From CCMP332 sp040218795 (GTDB taxonomy: Bacteria > Bacteroidota > Bacteroidia > Cytophagales > CCMP332), in the NCBI GenBank assembly GCA_040218795.1, contig JAVJQT010000010.1, positions 310,001-374,000 of the forward strand: a stretch of 64,000 nucleotides of DNA, in the 5' to 3' direction. Both the position numbers and the translations under genes were made by a program. Numbering within the stretch: position 1 is the stretch's first letter; each line of letters begins with the position of its first letter. The notes below the pieces were generated by a model. That model had not been told where the DNA came from, made no database searches, and worked only from the letters and a program-made list of their open reading frames with translations. Below, in pieces: positions 50,007-58,452 of the stretch.

Positions 50007-50720
50007 CTATTTTGAATATTTATAGAGCTGTGCCGGTTTGTGTAAAACGCCCGCTTGTTTTTCATCCAGGGCAATCAGTTTGCCTTCTTTTTTGAATTTT
50101 TTTCTGAAATTTCTTTTGTCAAGTTTTTTATTTAGAATCATTTCATAAAGCGTTTGCAGCTGAGTAAGGGTGAATTTTTCAGGTAACAATTCAAATCCCC
50201 TTGACTTTGTATTAAATTCCGCTTTTAGGGTCTGAAAGGCTTTTTTGAATATTTCATTATGATCAAAAGCGAGATGGGGCACATCAAATGCATCGTGCCA
50301 TATCGTTTTATCTGCAAATGAAGCGGGTTTGGGTTGGTACTCATTTAAATTAACCAAACTATAATACCCAACAGTGATAACCCTGGCTTCGGGTTTAGCC
50401 CTAAATGTTCTCAACCATTCCTGATCTTTTACTTCCTTGACACGATTGACATTTCCAAAAGTGTGAAACTGATACATGGAAATATTATCCAGACTGGTCA
50501 ATTCTTCTAAAACCCGGACTGCTGCCTTGTCGAGGTCTTCATTGTCAAAAACCAAATCACCGGGAAGTGCAAGCTTGGCGCCATTTTCATTGCCAATAGA
50601 TTTCTGGCGGATAAGAAGAACCTTTAAGTTCTCTCCATCAAAACCAAAGAGAACACAATCGACAGATATATTGGGATTTTGAATCCTGTTTTCAGTCTTA
50701 ATCCCGCCTTTCAAAGCCAT
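50007..50720 (-). CDS. Nudix-type transcriptional regulator (NrtR/AraR-like) with degenerate Nudix box
   Basis: The 237-residue protein has an N-terminal Nudix fold ('VDCVLFGFDGENLKVLLIRQ') and a C-terminal winged HTH ('LTQLQTLYEMILNKKLDKRN', 'FRKKFKKEGKLIAL'). In the Nudix box at residues 54-77, 'GDLVFDNEDLDKAAVRVLEE', the catalytic R-E pair is R-V and the Gly-to-Glu spacing is one longer, so hydrolase activity is unlikely. NrtR and the Bacteroides arabinose regulator AraR have this design; the ligand is usually an ADP-ribose-like or sugar metabolite. It is divergent from the alpha-glucan operon and most likely its regulator. Confidence 0.85.
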   Translation of the reverse strand: MALKGGIKTENRIQNPNISVDCVLFGFDGENLKVLLIRQKSIGNENGAKLALPGDLVFDNEDLDKAAVRVLEELTSLDNISMYQFHTFGNVNRVKEVKDQEWLRTFRAKPEARVITVGYYSLVNLNEYQPKPASFADKTIWHDAFDVPHLAFDHNEIFKKAFQTLKAEFNTKSRGFELLPEKFTLTQLQTLYEMILNKKLDKRNFRKKFKKEGKLIALDEKQAGVLHKPAQLYKYSK

Positions 50721-50795
50721 AGTTAATCAATCAAAGTCATTTGGTATCAAAAATTGATCCTTTTGCCAAAATATAAAAATATGAAAATTTTAAAA

Positions 50796-50812
50796 AGTGT
50801 AATTATTACACT
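50796..50812. promoter_or_regulatory. Candidate operator of the Nudix regulator (17-bp inverted repeat)
   Basis: AGTGTAA-TTA-TTACACT is a perfect 7-3-7 inverted repeat in the 148-bp divergent gap. It ends 14 bp before the pfkA -7 motif, covering the -33 position, so a bound repressor would block the promoter. Confidence 0.6.
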
Positions 50813-50826
50813 ATGTAAGAAAACAT

Positions 50827-50834
50827 TATCTTTG
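50827..50834 (+). promoter_or_regulatory. -7 promoter motif (TATCTTTG) of the pfkA operon
   Basis: Matches TAnnTTTG. The start of transcription would be near 50840, about 30 bp before the pfkA TTG. The -33 TTTG is lacking or weak, which fits a regulated promoter. Confidence 0.55.
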
Positions 50835-50868
50835 GACACCAAAACTAATTAAAACGTCTTATAATCAT

Positions 50869-51855
50869 TTGAATAGCAATGCTTTAAAAAAGGTGGCCGT
50901 CCTCACCTCAGGAGGTGACGCCCCGGGAATGAATGCAGCCATTAGGTCAGTTGTAAGAAGCTCACTTTACTATAATCTTGAAGTTTTCGGTGTATTCCGC
51001 GGCTTTGAAGGATTGATAGAAAATGATATTCGCGCCCTAAACCCGCGATCGGTTTCGCAAATTCTTCAAAAAGGTGGTACCATATTAAAATCTGCCCGAA
51101 GCGAAGCATTTAGAGAGAAAGAAGGCCGGCAAAAAGCTTTTGAAAATTTGAAGTCCAGAGGCATTGATGCCTTGATCGTAATTGGCGGCAATGGCACTTT
51201 TACAGGTGCAATGAAATTTCAGGAAGAATTTGGCATAAAGGTCATGGGTATTCCGGGAACAATTGACAATGACCTTTTCGGATCTGATTTTACAATAGGC
51301 TTCGATTCTGCCTGCAATACAGTGATTGATGCTGTCGATAAAATTAGAGATACCGCCCTTTCTCATAACAGGATATTCTTTGTTGAAGTGATGGGTCGGG
51401 ATGCCGGCTATATTGCAACCAGTTGTGCGCTGGCCTCAGGGGCAATTGCGGCGATTATACCCGAAAGGAAAATGTCTATTGAAGATTTGATCTCAAAACT
51501 CAACAGAGGAATGGAAAGCAAAAAGGTCTCTAGTATTATCATTGTAGCAGAAGGAGGCCATTTAGGCAAAGCCGTGGATATTGCAAGAGAAGTGGAAAAG
51601 AGGTTCAGCTACTATGAATCAAAAGTGACAATATTAGGTCATATTCAAAGAGGAGGTGCGCCATCGATTCACGATAGGATTTTAGCCAGTAAATTGGGCG
51701 TTGGAGCAGTGGAAGGATTAATAGAAGGGAAATCCAATTGCATGGTTGGAAAAATACATAAAGACATCGTTTATACACCGCTTAAAGATGCTATTTCCAA
51801 AACATCAAAAATGGATGAGAATCTTCACAGGATTTCCGATATTTTATCAACATAA
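50869..51855 (+). CDS. pfkA: 6-phosphofructokinase
   Basis: Pfk phosphorylates fructose-6-phosphate, the committed step of glycolysis. The 328-residue protein has the group I bacterial motifs: 'LTSGGDAPGMNAAIRSVV', 'GGTILKSARSEAFREKEG', the fructose-6-phosphate and catalytic loop 'GIPGTIDNDLFGSDFTIGFD', and 'VEVMGRDAGYIA'. One substitution stands out: the Mg-ATP loop GGDGS/T reads 'IGGNGTFTGAMKF', so the Asp (D103 of the E. coli enzyme) is Asn. The start is a TTG at 50869; no in-frame ATG is near. It is the first gene of the operon behind the putative operator. ATP dependence is assumed. Confidence 0.93.
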   Translation: MNSNALKKVAVLTSGGDAPGMNAAIRSVVRSSLYYNLEVFGVFRGFEGLIENDIRALNPRSVSQILQKGGTILKSARSEAFREKEGRQKAFENLKSRGIDALIVIGGNGTFTGAMKFQEEFGIKVMGIPGTIDNDLFGSDFTIGFDSACNTVIDAVDKIRDTALSHNRIFFVEVMGRDAGYIATSCALASGAIAAIIPERKMSIEDLISKLNRGMESKKVSSIIIVAEGGHLGKAVDIAREVEKRFSYYESKVTILGHIQRGGAPSIHDRILASKLGVGAVEGLIEGKSNCMVGKIHKDIVYTPLKDAISKTSKMDENLHRISDILST

Positions 51856-51866
51856 AAAATTAAGCA

Positions 51867-52721
51867 ATGATTATTGTAGCAGATAGTGGTTCGACGAAAT
51901 GCGATTGGGCAATTGTAGAAAATGACGGCTATATTATTTCCGTTTTCAGTACAATTGGTTTCAATCCATATTTTCATTCCAAAGAATTCATTTTAAAAGA
52001 ATTACATCTTAACAGAGGGCATTTTCCGCCATTAAAGCGTGTGGAAAAAGTATTTTTTTATGGTGCAGGCGCATCTGCTTCTCATCTCAATAAAGTATTA
52101 AATGAAGCTTTGAGTTATTTTTTCCCACAAGCCAAAGTTGAAGTAGATCACGATCTTGTTGGGGCGGCCTATGCCACCTACGATGGGAAACCTGCCATTT
52201 CCTGCATTCTGGGAACAGGTTCCAATTCCTGTTTTTTTGATGGCAAAAAAATACATGAAGAGGTGCCATCCCTCGCATATATTCTTGGCGATGAAGGCAG
52301 CGGAAGCTATTTCGGCCGGGCACTTTTAAGAGATTATTTTTATAAGCGTTTGCCCAAGGAAATTGTAGACCCATTTGTAAAAGAGTTCGAGCCCAGTAAA
52401 GACAAGGTAATACACTCTGTTTACAAAGAAGCCCATGCCAATGTTTATCTGGCAAGCTATATGAATTTTATATCGACATTTAAGGAACACCCTCATATAA
52501 AGAAAATGATAGAAAAGGGTCTCAATGAATTTATTGATATTCATATAAAATGTTTTAAAAATTATCAGGATGTCCCGGTACATTTCGTAGGATCTGTGGG
52601 TTATTTTTGTGAAGACATATTGCGAAAGGTTGCAAAAGAGAATAAATTCACTATTGGTAAGATCGAAAAAAAGCCAATTGATGGCCTAATTGAATACCAT
52701 CTGAAATACAAATTAGATTAA
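51867..52721 (+). CDS. BadF/BadG-type ATPase, N-acetylglucosamine-kinase-like
   Basis: A 284-residue protein of the ASKHA fold. The phosphate-1 motif 'MIIVADSGSTKCDWAIVEND' and 'ISCILGTGSNSCFFDGKKIH' plus 'ILGDEGSGSYFGRALLRDYF' are characteristic of GlcNAc kinases and of the BadF/BcrA ATPase family. The likely reaction is ATP-dependent phosphorylation of an amino sugar or glucose. In this operon, a role as glucose or hexosamine kinase for the glucose released by maltose phosphorylase is possible. It starts 11 bp after pfkA. Confidence 0.82.
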   Translation: MIIVADSGSTKCDWAIVENDGYIISVFSTIGFNPYFHSKEFILKELHLNRGHFPPLKRVEKVFFYGAGASASHLNKVLNEALSYFFPQAKVEVDHDLVGAAYATYDGKPAISCILGTGSNSCFFDGKKIHEEVPSLAYILGDEGSGSYFGRALLRDYFYKRLPKEIVDPFVKEFEPSKDKVIHSVYKEAHANVYLASYMNFISTFKEHPHIKKMIEKGLNEFIDIHIKCFKNYQDVPVHFVGSVGYFCEDILRKVAKENKFTIGKIEKKPIDGLIEYHLKYKLD

Positions 52722-52727
52722 AAGAAA

Positions 52728-53141
52728 ATGGTGTTTAACAGAAATATTGCAGTCATTGCCCATGACAAAAAGAAACCTGATCTCAGAGCATTTTTAAAAG
52801 ACATTGAAGATTGGTTGTGGCAGAGAAACATTATTGCCACGGGTAGAACCGCTGAATTTATTGAAAGTGAGGATTTAAAGGTAAAGGTCCAACATTTAAG
52901 TCGCGGCAGATCAGGCGGTTACGTACAAATCACAGAAATGCTTAAAAATGGAGAAATTTCTGTGGTATTTTTCTTTAGAGATCATGAAGTTAAAAACAAT
53001 CATGAGGATATTGAAAATCTTCTGAAAACCTGCAATGTGATGAACATTCCCCTCGCTACCAACCGGGCCTCTGCTGAATTGCTTATCTTGGGTGTTTTCC
53101 ACAAGGAGAAGGCGAATAAAAAAACAAATCCAGATGTCTGA
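52728..53141 (+). CDS. Methylglyoxal-synthase-like protein with altered active site
   Basis: The 137-residue protein aligns by eye to methylglyoxal synthase over its full length: 'NIAVIAHDKKKPDLRAFLKD', 'IIATGRTAEFI', 'SVVFFFRDHEVKNNHEDIEN' and 'NIPLATNRASAELLI'. The first Asp (AHD) is present. The catalytic loop SGPxGGDQQ reads 'LSRGRSGGYVQIT': the catalytic Asp (D71 in E. coli) is Tyr, the phosphate-binding Ser-Gly is Ser-Arg, and TGTTG is TGRTA. It is doubtful that it makes methylglyoxal from dihydroxyacetone phosphate. It may bind a triose or hexose phosphate as a regulator. It overlaps pgmB by 8 bp. Confidence 0.75.
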   Translation: MVFNRNIAVIAHDKKKPDLRAFLKDIEDWLWQRNIIATGRTAEFIESEDLKVKVQHLSRGRSGGYVQITEMLKNGEISVVFFFRDHEVKNNHEDIENLLKTCNVMNIPLATNRASAELLILGVFHKEKANKKTNPDV

Positions 53142-53781
53142 AATTAAAGGATTGCTTTTTGATTTAGATGGTGTGATTGTCGATACGGCAAAATATCATT
53201 TTACCGCCTGGAAAGCATTGGCAGATAAACTTAAAGTTCCCTTTAGTCATGAAGAAAATGAGCAATTAAAAGGAGTTGGCAGAGAGGACTCATTAAAAAG
53301 AATACTGAAATGGGGCAATATTGATATTGCAGAGCATGAGAAAGAGATTCTTTTGAATGAAAAAAATGAGCACTACAAATCGCTCATCAAACAGATGCAT
53401 CCATCTGAAATTTTACCCGGGGTAAAAGACTTCTTAGAACATGCTAAAAGTCAAAATTTTAAAATGGCCATAGGTTCCTCAAGTAAAAATGCCCCGACCA
53501 TTTTAAAAGGAATTGATTTGTATGATTTTTTTGATGCAATCATTGACGGTAATCATATCTCAAATTCGAAACCCGATCCGGAGGTATTTCTTAAAGGAGC
53601 CGATGCACTCGGATTAGAAGCAGATGAATGTGTGGTTTTCGAAGATGCGATCGCAGGTGTTGAAGCTGCAAAAAATGCCAATATGAAATGTATTGGTGTG
53701 GGTGATCCAAATGTTCTCAGTATGGCTGACAAGGTGATTCCGGGTTTTGAAAACACCAATTTGGATATTTTGAAATTTTAA
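53134..53781 (+). CDS. pgmB: Beta-phosphoglucomutase
   Basis: A 215-residue HAD-superfamily enzyme that converts beta-glucose-1-phosphate to glucose-6-phosphate. The start is the ATG at 53134 (MSEIKGLLFDLDGVIVDTAK); the longer reading from 53092 lies inside the MgsA-like gene. Motifs are the nucleophile 'FDLDGVIVD', the cap signature 'FTAWKALADKL' with 'LKGVGREDSLKRIL' typical of beta-phosphoglucomutases, motif II 'AIGSSSKNAPTIL', the Lys in 'NSKPDPEVFLKGADAL' and motif IV 'VVFEDAIAGVEAAKNA'. The neighbouring GH65 phosphorylase produces its substrate. Confidence 0.94.
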   Translation: MSEIKGLLFDLDGVIVDTAKYHFTAWKALADKLKVPFSHEENEQLKGVGREDSLKRILKWGNIDIAEHEKEILLNEKNEHYKSLIKQMHPSEILPGVKDFLEHAKSQNFKMAIGSSSKNAPTILKGIDLYDFFDAIIDGNHISNSKPDPEVFLKGADALGLEADECVVFEDAIAGVEAAKNANMKCIGVGDPNVLSMADKVIPGFENTNLDILKF

Positions 53782-53790
53782 GAATAAGAT

Positions 53791-56094
53791 GTGAGAGATC
53801 AATATTACGAGCTCGATCCATGGAAAATTATTGAGAAAGAATTTAATCCGGATCGTCAAGAGGGCTCTGAAAGCATTTTCAGCATTGGAAATGGCAGAAT
53901 GGGACAAAGAGCCAATTTTGAAGAAGATTATTCCGGAAAATCGCTTCAAGGAAGTTATATCGCCGGGGTTTATTATCCGGACAAAACACGCGTTGGCTGG
54001 TGGAAAAATGGATATCCCGAATATTTTGCTAAAGTGCTCAATGCCGCCAATTGGATAGGCATTCGAATATCAGTCAATGGCCAAAGTCTCGATCTCGCCA
54101 AAATGAAAGTTCTGGATTTTCACAGGGAATTGGATATGAAGCAGGGATTGCTGATAAGAAAATTCAAAGCCCAATTCCCAAATGGCCATAGTGTTGAAGT
54201 AGAATCTACACGTTTTTGCAGCCTTGTCGATGATGAATGTGCTGCCATTCAGTACAAAGTTAAAAATCTCGATAAGGATGGTATTTTTAGAGTGGAGCCA
54301 TATATTGATTTTGATGTAAAAAACACCGATGCCAATTACGACGAAAAATTTTGGGATGAAGTCGAGAAAGAAGCATTAAAAGGCAAGGGCTTTTGTACGG
54401 CTAAAACCAAAAAGCTGGACTTTCAGGTTTGCTCGGGAATGAATTTTTCAGTTTTTAAAAACAGCGAAACTCTGTCTCCTGAAATTGAACTGAAAAGTGC
54501 TGAAAAATACATATCCAATGTATTTGAAATTAATCTCAATGCAGGAGATGAATTGAGTATCCATAAGTTTGCCGCCAATCTGAGTTCCGAAAACCATCCC
54601 AAAGCACAGCTTTCTAAAAAATGTTATACCAATCTTGAACAATGCAAATCGAAAGGATTTGAGCAAATGCTTAAGGAGCATAGCCGGGCCTGGGCAGAAA
54701 AATGGAAACACAGTGATATCATTGTCAATGGTGATGTCGCAGCCCAACAAGGCATCCGATTTAATATTTTCCATCTAAATCAAACATATACCGGTGAGGA
54801 TGACAGATTAAACATCGGGCCAAAGGGCTTTACAGGTGAAAAATACGGTGGAAGTACTTATTGGGACACTGAGGCCTATTGCCTGCATTTTTATCTCTGT
54901 ACGGCAGATAAATCCGTAGCGAGACAATTACTGATTTACCGTTATAAACATCTTCAAAAAGCCATTGAAAATGCTCAGAAGTTGGGTTTTACAAATGGTG
55001 CTGCTTTATATCCAATGGTAACCATGAATGGCGAAGAATGCCATAATGAATGGGAAATAACCTTTGAAGAAATTCATAGAAATGGTGCCATTGCGAGAGC
55101 GATTTACGATTACGTTAATTACACAGGAGGAGAAGAATATATTGCAGAATATGGCCTCGAAGTATTGATCGGGATTTCCAGATTTTGGCAACAGCGAATA
55201 AACTGGTCTGAAGCCAGACAAAAATATGTGATGCTTGGTGTGACCGGTCCAAATGAATACGAGAATAATATCAATAACAATTGGTATACAAATAAAATGG
55301 CACAATGGACTTTAAAATATTGTGTAGAAATGATCAATAAATGGAAGGATCATCCCGAAGTAAGTCCTATGCTGAAGCGCATTAATTTTAAAGAGGAGGA
55401 AATAAAGGACTGGCAAAATATAATTGTACATCTCCATTTTCCCGAATCCAAAGATTTGGGTGTATTTCTTCAGCAAGATGGTTATTTGGATAAGGAACAA
55501 TTGATGGCCGATGACCTTCCCGAATCGGAAAGGCCTATTAATCAGCATTGGTCCTGGGACAGAATACTTCGTTCATGCTTTATTAAACAAGCCGATACAC
55601 TTCAGGGACTCTATGTTTTTGAAGATGAATACGATGAAGATACGCTAAGAAGGAATTTTGACTTTTATGAGCCAAGAACAGTACATGAATCTTCACTATC
55701 TCCTTGCATTCACTCGATTTTAGCCTGCAAGCTTGGTAAAAAGGAAAAAGCTTATGAGATGTATCTCAGAACATCACGACTCGACATTGACGATTATAAC
55801 CGCGAAGTAGATGAAGGATTGCATATAACCAGCATGGCAGGTACCTGGATGTCGATGATCGAAGGATTTGGAGGCATGCGTGTATTAAATGGAAAATTGC
55901 ATCTAAATCCATCGATTCCTGAGCAGTGGGAGTCCATAAGCTTTAAAATCAGATTTAAAGAATCCGAACTTCGTATTACAGTAAGTTCATCGCAACTGAA
56001 TGTTGAAAATCTCTCAAATAATGAGATTCATTTTAAGGTTCATTCGAAGGCATATGAGCTTAAGGGACAGCAAACAATTGAAATTAAGCTATAA
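53791..56094 (+). CDS. GH65 maltose phosphorylase
   Basis: The enzyme splits maltose with phosphate into glucose and beta-glucose-1-phosphate. The 767-residue protein has the GH65 N-terminal beta domain ('ESIFSIGNGRMGQRANFEED', 'GSYIAGVYYPDKTRVGWWKN'), the catalytic (alpha/alpha)6 barrel with 'GGSTYWDTEAYCLHFYLCTA', the general acid Glu in 'NGEECHNEWEITFEEIHRNG', 'GVTGPNEYENNINNNWYTNK', and the C-terminal phosphate-binding region 'EPRTVHESSLSPCIHSILAC'. No signal peptide, so cytoplasmic. The GTG at 53791 is the only sensible start. Pairing with pgmB strongly supports maltose over trehalose or kojibiose, though specificity is not proven. Confidence 0.92.
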   Translation: MRDQYYELDPWKIIEKEFNPDRQEGSESIFSIGNGRMGQRANFEEDYSGKSLQGSYIAGVYYPDKTRVGWWKNGYPEYFAKVLNAANWIGIRISVNGQSLDLAKMKVLDFHRELDMKQGLLIRKFKAQFPNGHSVEVESTRFCSLVDDECAAIQYKVKNLDKDGIFRVEPYIDFDVKNTDANYDEKFWDEVEKEALKGKGFCTAKTKKLDFQVCSGMNFSVFKNSETLSPEIELKSAEKYISNVFEINLNAGDELSIHKFAANLSSENHPKAQLSKKCYTNLEQCKSKGFEQMLKEHSRAWAEKWKHSDIIVNGDVAAQQGIRFNIFHLNQTYTGEDDRLNIGPKGFTGEKYGGSTYWDTEAYCLHFYLCTADKSVARQLLIYRYKHLQKAIENAQKLGFTNGAALYPMVTMNGEECHNEWEITFEEIHRNGAIARAIYDYVNYTGGEEYIAEYGLEVLIGISRFWQQRINWSEARQKYVMLGVTGPNEYENNINNNWYTNKMAQWTLKYCVEMINKWKDHPEVSPMLKRINFKEEEIKDWQNIIVHLHFPESKDLGVFLQQDGYLDKEQLMADDLPESERPINQHWSWDRILRSCFIKQADTLQGLYVFEDEYDEDTLRRNFDFYEPRTVHESSLSPCIHSILACKLGKKEKAYEMYLRTSRLDIDDYNREVDEGLHITSMAGTWMSMIEGFGGMRVLNGKLHLNPSIPEQWESISFKIRFKESELRITVSSSQLNVENLSNNEIHFKVHSKAYELKGQQTIEIKL

Positions 56095-56098
56095 AATC

Positions 56099-58450
56099 AT
56101 GAAAAGGTATTTCGCTATTCCGGTATTAACTGTTTTGTTTTTTTCATGTCAGCAGAATAATGAACCGGAAATTTTATACTGCAGTGCAATCACGACATTG
56201 GCGAGTCCTGTACAACTGGAACCGGATAGTACTTTGGTTTATTTGGAAGACTATTTTGTCAATCCAGGAAAAATTAATTCAGTCATCGCTCCCGATAGTC
56301 TTGAGATAGCAAAATGGGAAAATAATATTCTTACGATTAAGGGCGATTTGCAAAATCCCATTGCCGATATAAAAGTCTATTTGGGCGATACGATTTTATC
56401 GATTCCGGTAAAAGCCAATCGCAAGCTTAAGTATAAATTTTCACTGCCATTTGCCGATGAATACACTTCGCTTTCATTAAAAGGTAATTTCAATGGTTGG
56501 AATCACAAGGCTTCAGTTTTGCAACGCGAAGGTGAAAACTGGGTCTATGAGAAATACCTATTCCCGGGAGAATATCAATATCTAGTTGTTGCTGATGGTC
56601 AGGAAATTATGGATCCTTTTAACTCAGATTCAATAGATAACGGAACTGGTGGTTATAATTCAAGGATCATTGTTGGAGAGCTTAAAGATAATAAGCCTTT
56701 TATTTATGGTTCAAAAGTACTTGAAGGATCAATACGAATAAAAAGCGAACAGAAACTTGATGGTATCCTTGTATTCTGGGAGAATCATAAATTACCCGAT
56801 CAATTTGTTTCAAACAAAAAAGAAATAATTCAGATAAAAATTCCCGAAATAGCCCGAACAATAGAAAGATCGCATTTAAGAATTTGGGCTTTTAACAAAA
56901 ATGGGCTTTCCAATGACATGCTTGTGCCATTGAAAAACGGAAATGTAATTGAGAGCACTGCTGAACTTAACAGGAAAGACAAACACAGTTTTAGAATGTA
57001 TTTTTTGATGGTGGATCGTTTTTTTAATGCTGATAAGGAAAATGACAATCCGGTGGATGACCCTATGATTATGCCACAAGCCAATTATCTGGGTGGGGAT
57101 ATTGAAGGGGTCAGTCAAAAAATTGAAGAAGGTTTTTTCGATCAATTAAACATGAATACCGTTTGGTTATCTCCGATAGGATTGAATCCCGAAGGTGCCT
57201 GGGGTTTGTGGGATAAAGGCGGAGTAGTCAGTAAATTTTCTGGTTACCACGGTTATTGGCCAGCCCAATCAAAAGCTGTAGATTATCGGTTTGGTACGGA
57301 TGAAGATTTGCGAAAAATGATAACTACTGCGCATGAAAACAATAAAAATGTTTTGCTCGATTATGTCGCCAATCATGTGCATCTGGAACATCCTGTTTAT
57401 CAGCAACACCCGGAGTGGGCCACAGACTTATATCTACCCGACAGCACTTTGAACACCGAAAAATGGGATGAATACCGTTTGACCACCTGGTTTGATACGC
57501 ATTTACCTACGCTTGACCTTGAAAATCCTGTGGTCTATGAGGCCATGTCCGATTCGGCCTTGTACTGGTTTGAAAATTTTGAAATAGATGGGTTTAGGCA
57601 TGATGCCACCAAACACATTCCGGAAGTATTCTGGAGAACCTTGACCCGGAAATTAAAACAACGCGTCATGATTCCTGAAAACAGATCAATTTATCAGATC
57701 GGCGAGACTTATGGCAATGCAGAGCTGATCGGCAGTTATGTCAATTCAGGCCAAATGGATGCTCAATTTGATTTTAATTTTTATGATAAAGCCATAACCA
57801 TTTTAAATAATGAAGACAATTCCATGACTGACCTGGCCTCAACGTTAACCGAGAGTCTTAATTTCTATGGTTATCACAACCTGATGGGATACATTTCGGG
57901 AAACCAGGATAGGCCCCGCTTTATTTCTCTCGCTGACGGTTCCCTTGACCCGGGAGAAGACACAAAATTGGCCGGTTGGACAAGGGAAATAGATAATCAG
58001 AGAAAAATTGGCTTTGAACGTCTGGCACAATTACACGCTTTAAATTTCACCATTCCGGGAATTCCTGTTATTTATTATGGCGATGAAATCGGTATGCCGG
58101 GCGGCAATGATCCGGATAACAGACGCATGATGATTTTTGATAGTTTGAGTGAAGATCAAAAAGAAATGCGCAATACTGTTGCCAAATTAGCCGAGATCAG
58201 AAAAAATCACATGGCCCTGAATTACGGAGATCTAAGATTGATCGATGTTGATGAATTTACCATGACTTTTGAAAGAAAATACTTTGACGATCATGTAGTG
58301 GTGATAATAAATAACGTGTCAAAGACAAAGAATTTTGCGATACCGGGTGCCTCGGAATTAAAGGTCAATTTTGGAAGTAAAATGCAATCGGGAAATGGCC
58401 ATGCTGTAGTAAGCGTAAAAGCTCATGGCTTTGAAATTTTAACAAAATAA
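56099..58450 (+). CDS. GH13 alpha-amylase-family lipoprotein with CBM48-like domain
   Basis: The ATG at 56099 gives a lipoprotein signal (MKRYFAIPVLTVLFFSCQQN, lipidated Cys at about residue 17) and 783 residues. After an N-terminal domain comes a starch-binding, CBM48-like module ('SLKGNFNGWNHKASVLQREG', 'LFPGEYQYLVVADGQEIMDP'), then the GH13 barrel from about residue 300: region I 'NVLLDYVANHVHLEHP', region II nucleophile Asp in 'EIDGFRHDATKHIPE', region III acid Glu in 'YQIGETYGNAEL'. Region IV reads 'SGNQDRPRF' where NHD is usual. It is a neopullulanase- or SusA/SusG-like enzyme on the periplasmic or outer surface. It follows GH65 by 4 bp. Confidence 0.9.
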   Translation: MKRYFAIPVLTVLFFSCQQNNEPEILYCSAITTLASPVQLEPDSTLVYLEDYFVNPGKINSVIAPDSLEIAKWENNILTIKGDLQNPIADIKVYLGDTILSIPVKANRKLKYKFSLPFADEYTSLSLKGNFNGWNHKASVLQREGENWVYEKYLFPGEYQYLVVADGQEIMDPFNSDSIDNGTGGYNSRIIVGELKDNKPFIYGSKVLEGSIRIKSEQKLDGILVFWENHKLPDQFVSNKKEIIQIKIPEIARTIERSHLRIWAFNKNGLSNDMLVPLKNGNVIESTAELNRKDKHSFRMYFLMVDRFFNADKENDNPVDDPMIMPQANYLGGDIEGVSQKIEEGFFDQLNMNTVWLSPIGLNPEGAWGLWDKGGVVSKFSGYHGYWPAQSKAVDYRFGTDEDLRKMITTAHENNKNVLLDYVANHVHLEHPVYQQHPEWATDLYLPDSTLNTEKWDEYRLTTWFDTHLPTLDLENPVVYEAMSDSALYWFENFEIDGFRHDATKHIPEVFWRTLTRKLKQRVMIPENRSIYQIGETYGNAELIGSYVNSGQMDAQFDFNFYDKAITILNNEDNSMTDLASTLTESLNFYGYHNLMGYISGNQDRPRFISLADGSLDPGEDTKLAGWTREIDNQRKIGFERLAQLHALNFTIPGIPVIYYGDEIGMPGGNDPDNRRMMIFDSLSEDQKEMRNTVAKLAEIRKNHMALNYGDLRLIDVDEFTMTFERKYFDDHVVVIINNVSKTKNFAIPGASELKVNFGSKMQSGNGHAVVSVKAHGFEILTK

Positions 58451-58452
58451 AA

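Noticed and set aside
53092..53133. Earlier start for pgmB
   Set aside because: It would lie inside the MgsA-like gene and adds a basic tail foreign to the family; the ATG at 53134 begins right at the HAD motif.
53788..53790. ATG just before the GH65 gene as its start
   Set aside because: It is out of frame (ATGTGA); the in-frame GTG at 53791 fits the GH65 N-terminus.
56000..56098. Earlier start for the first GH13 gene
   Set aside because: It overlaps the GH65 gene and hides the lipoprotein signal that starts at 56099.
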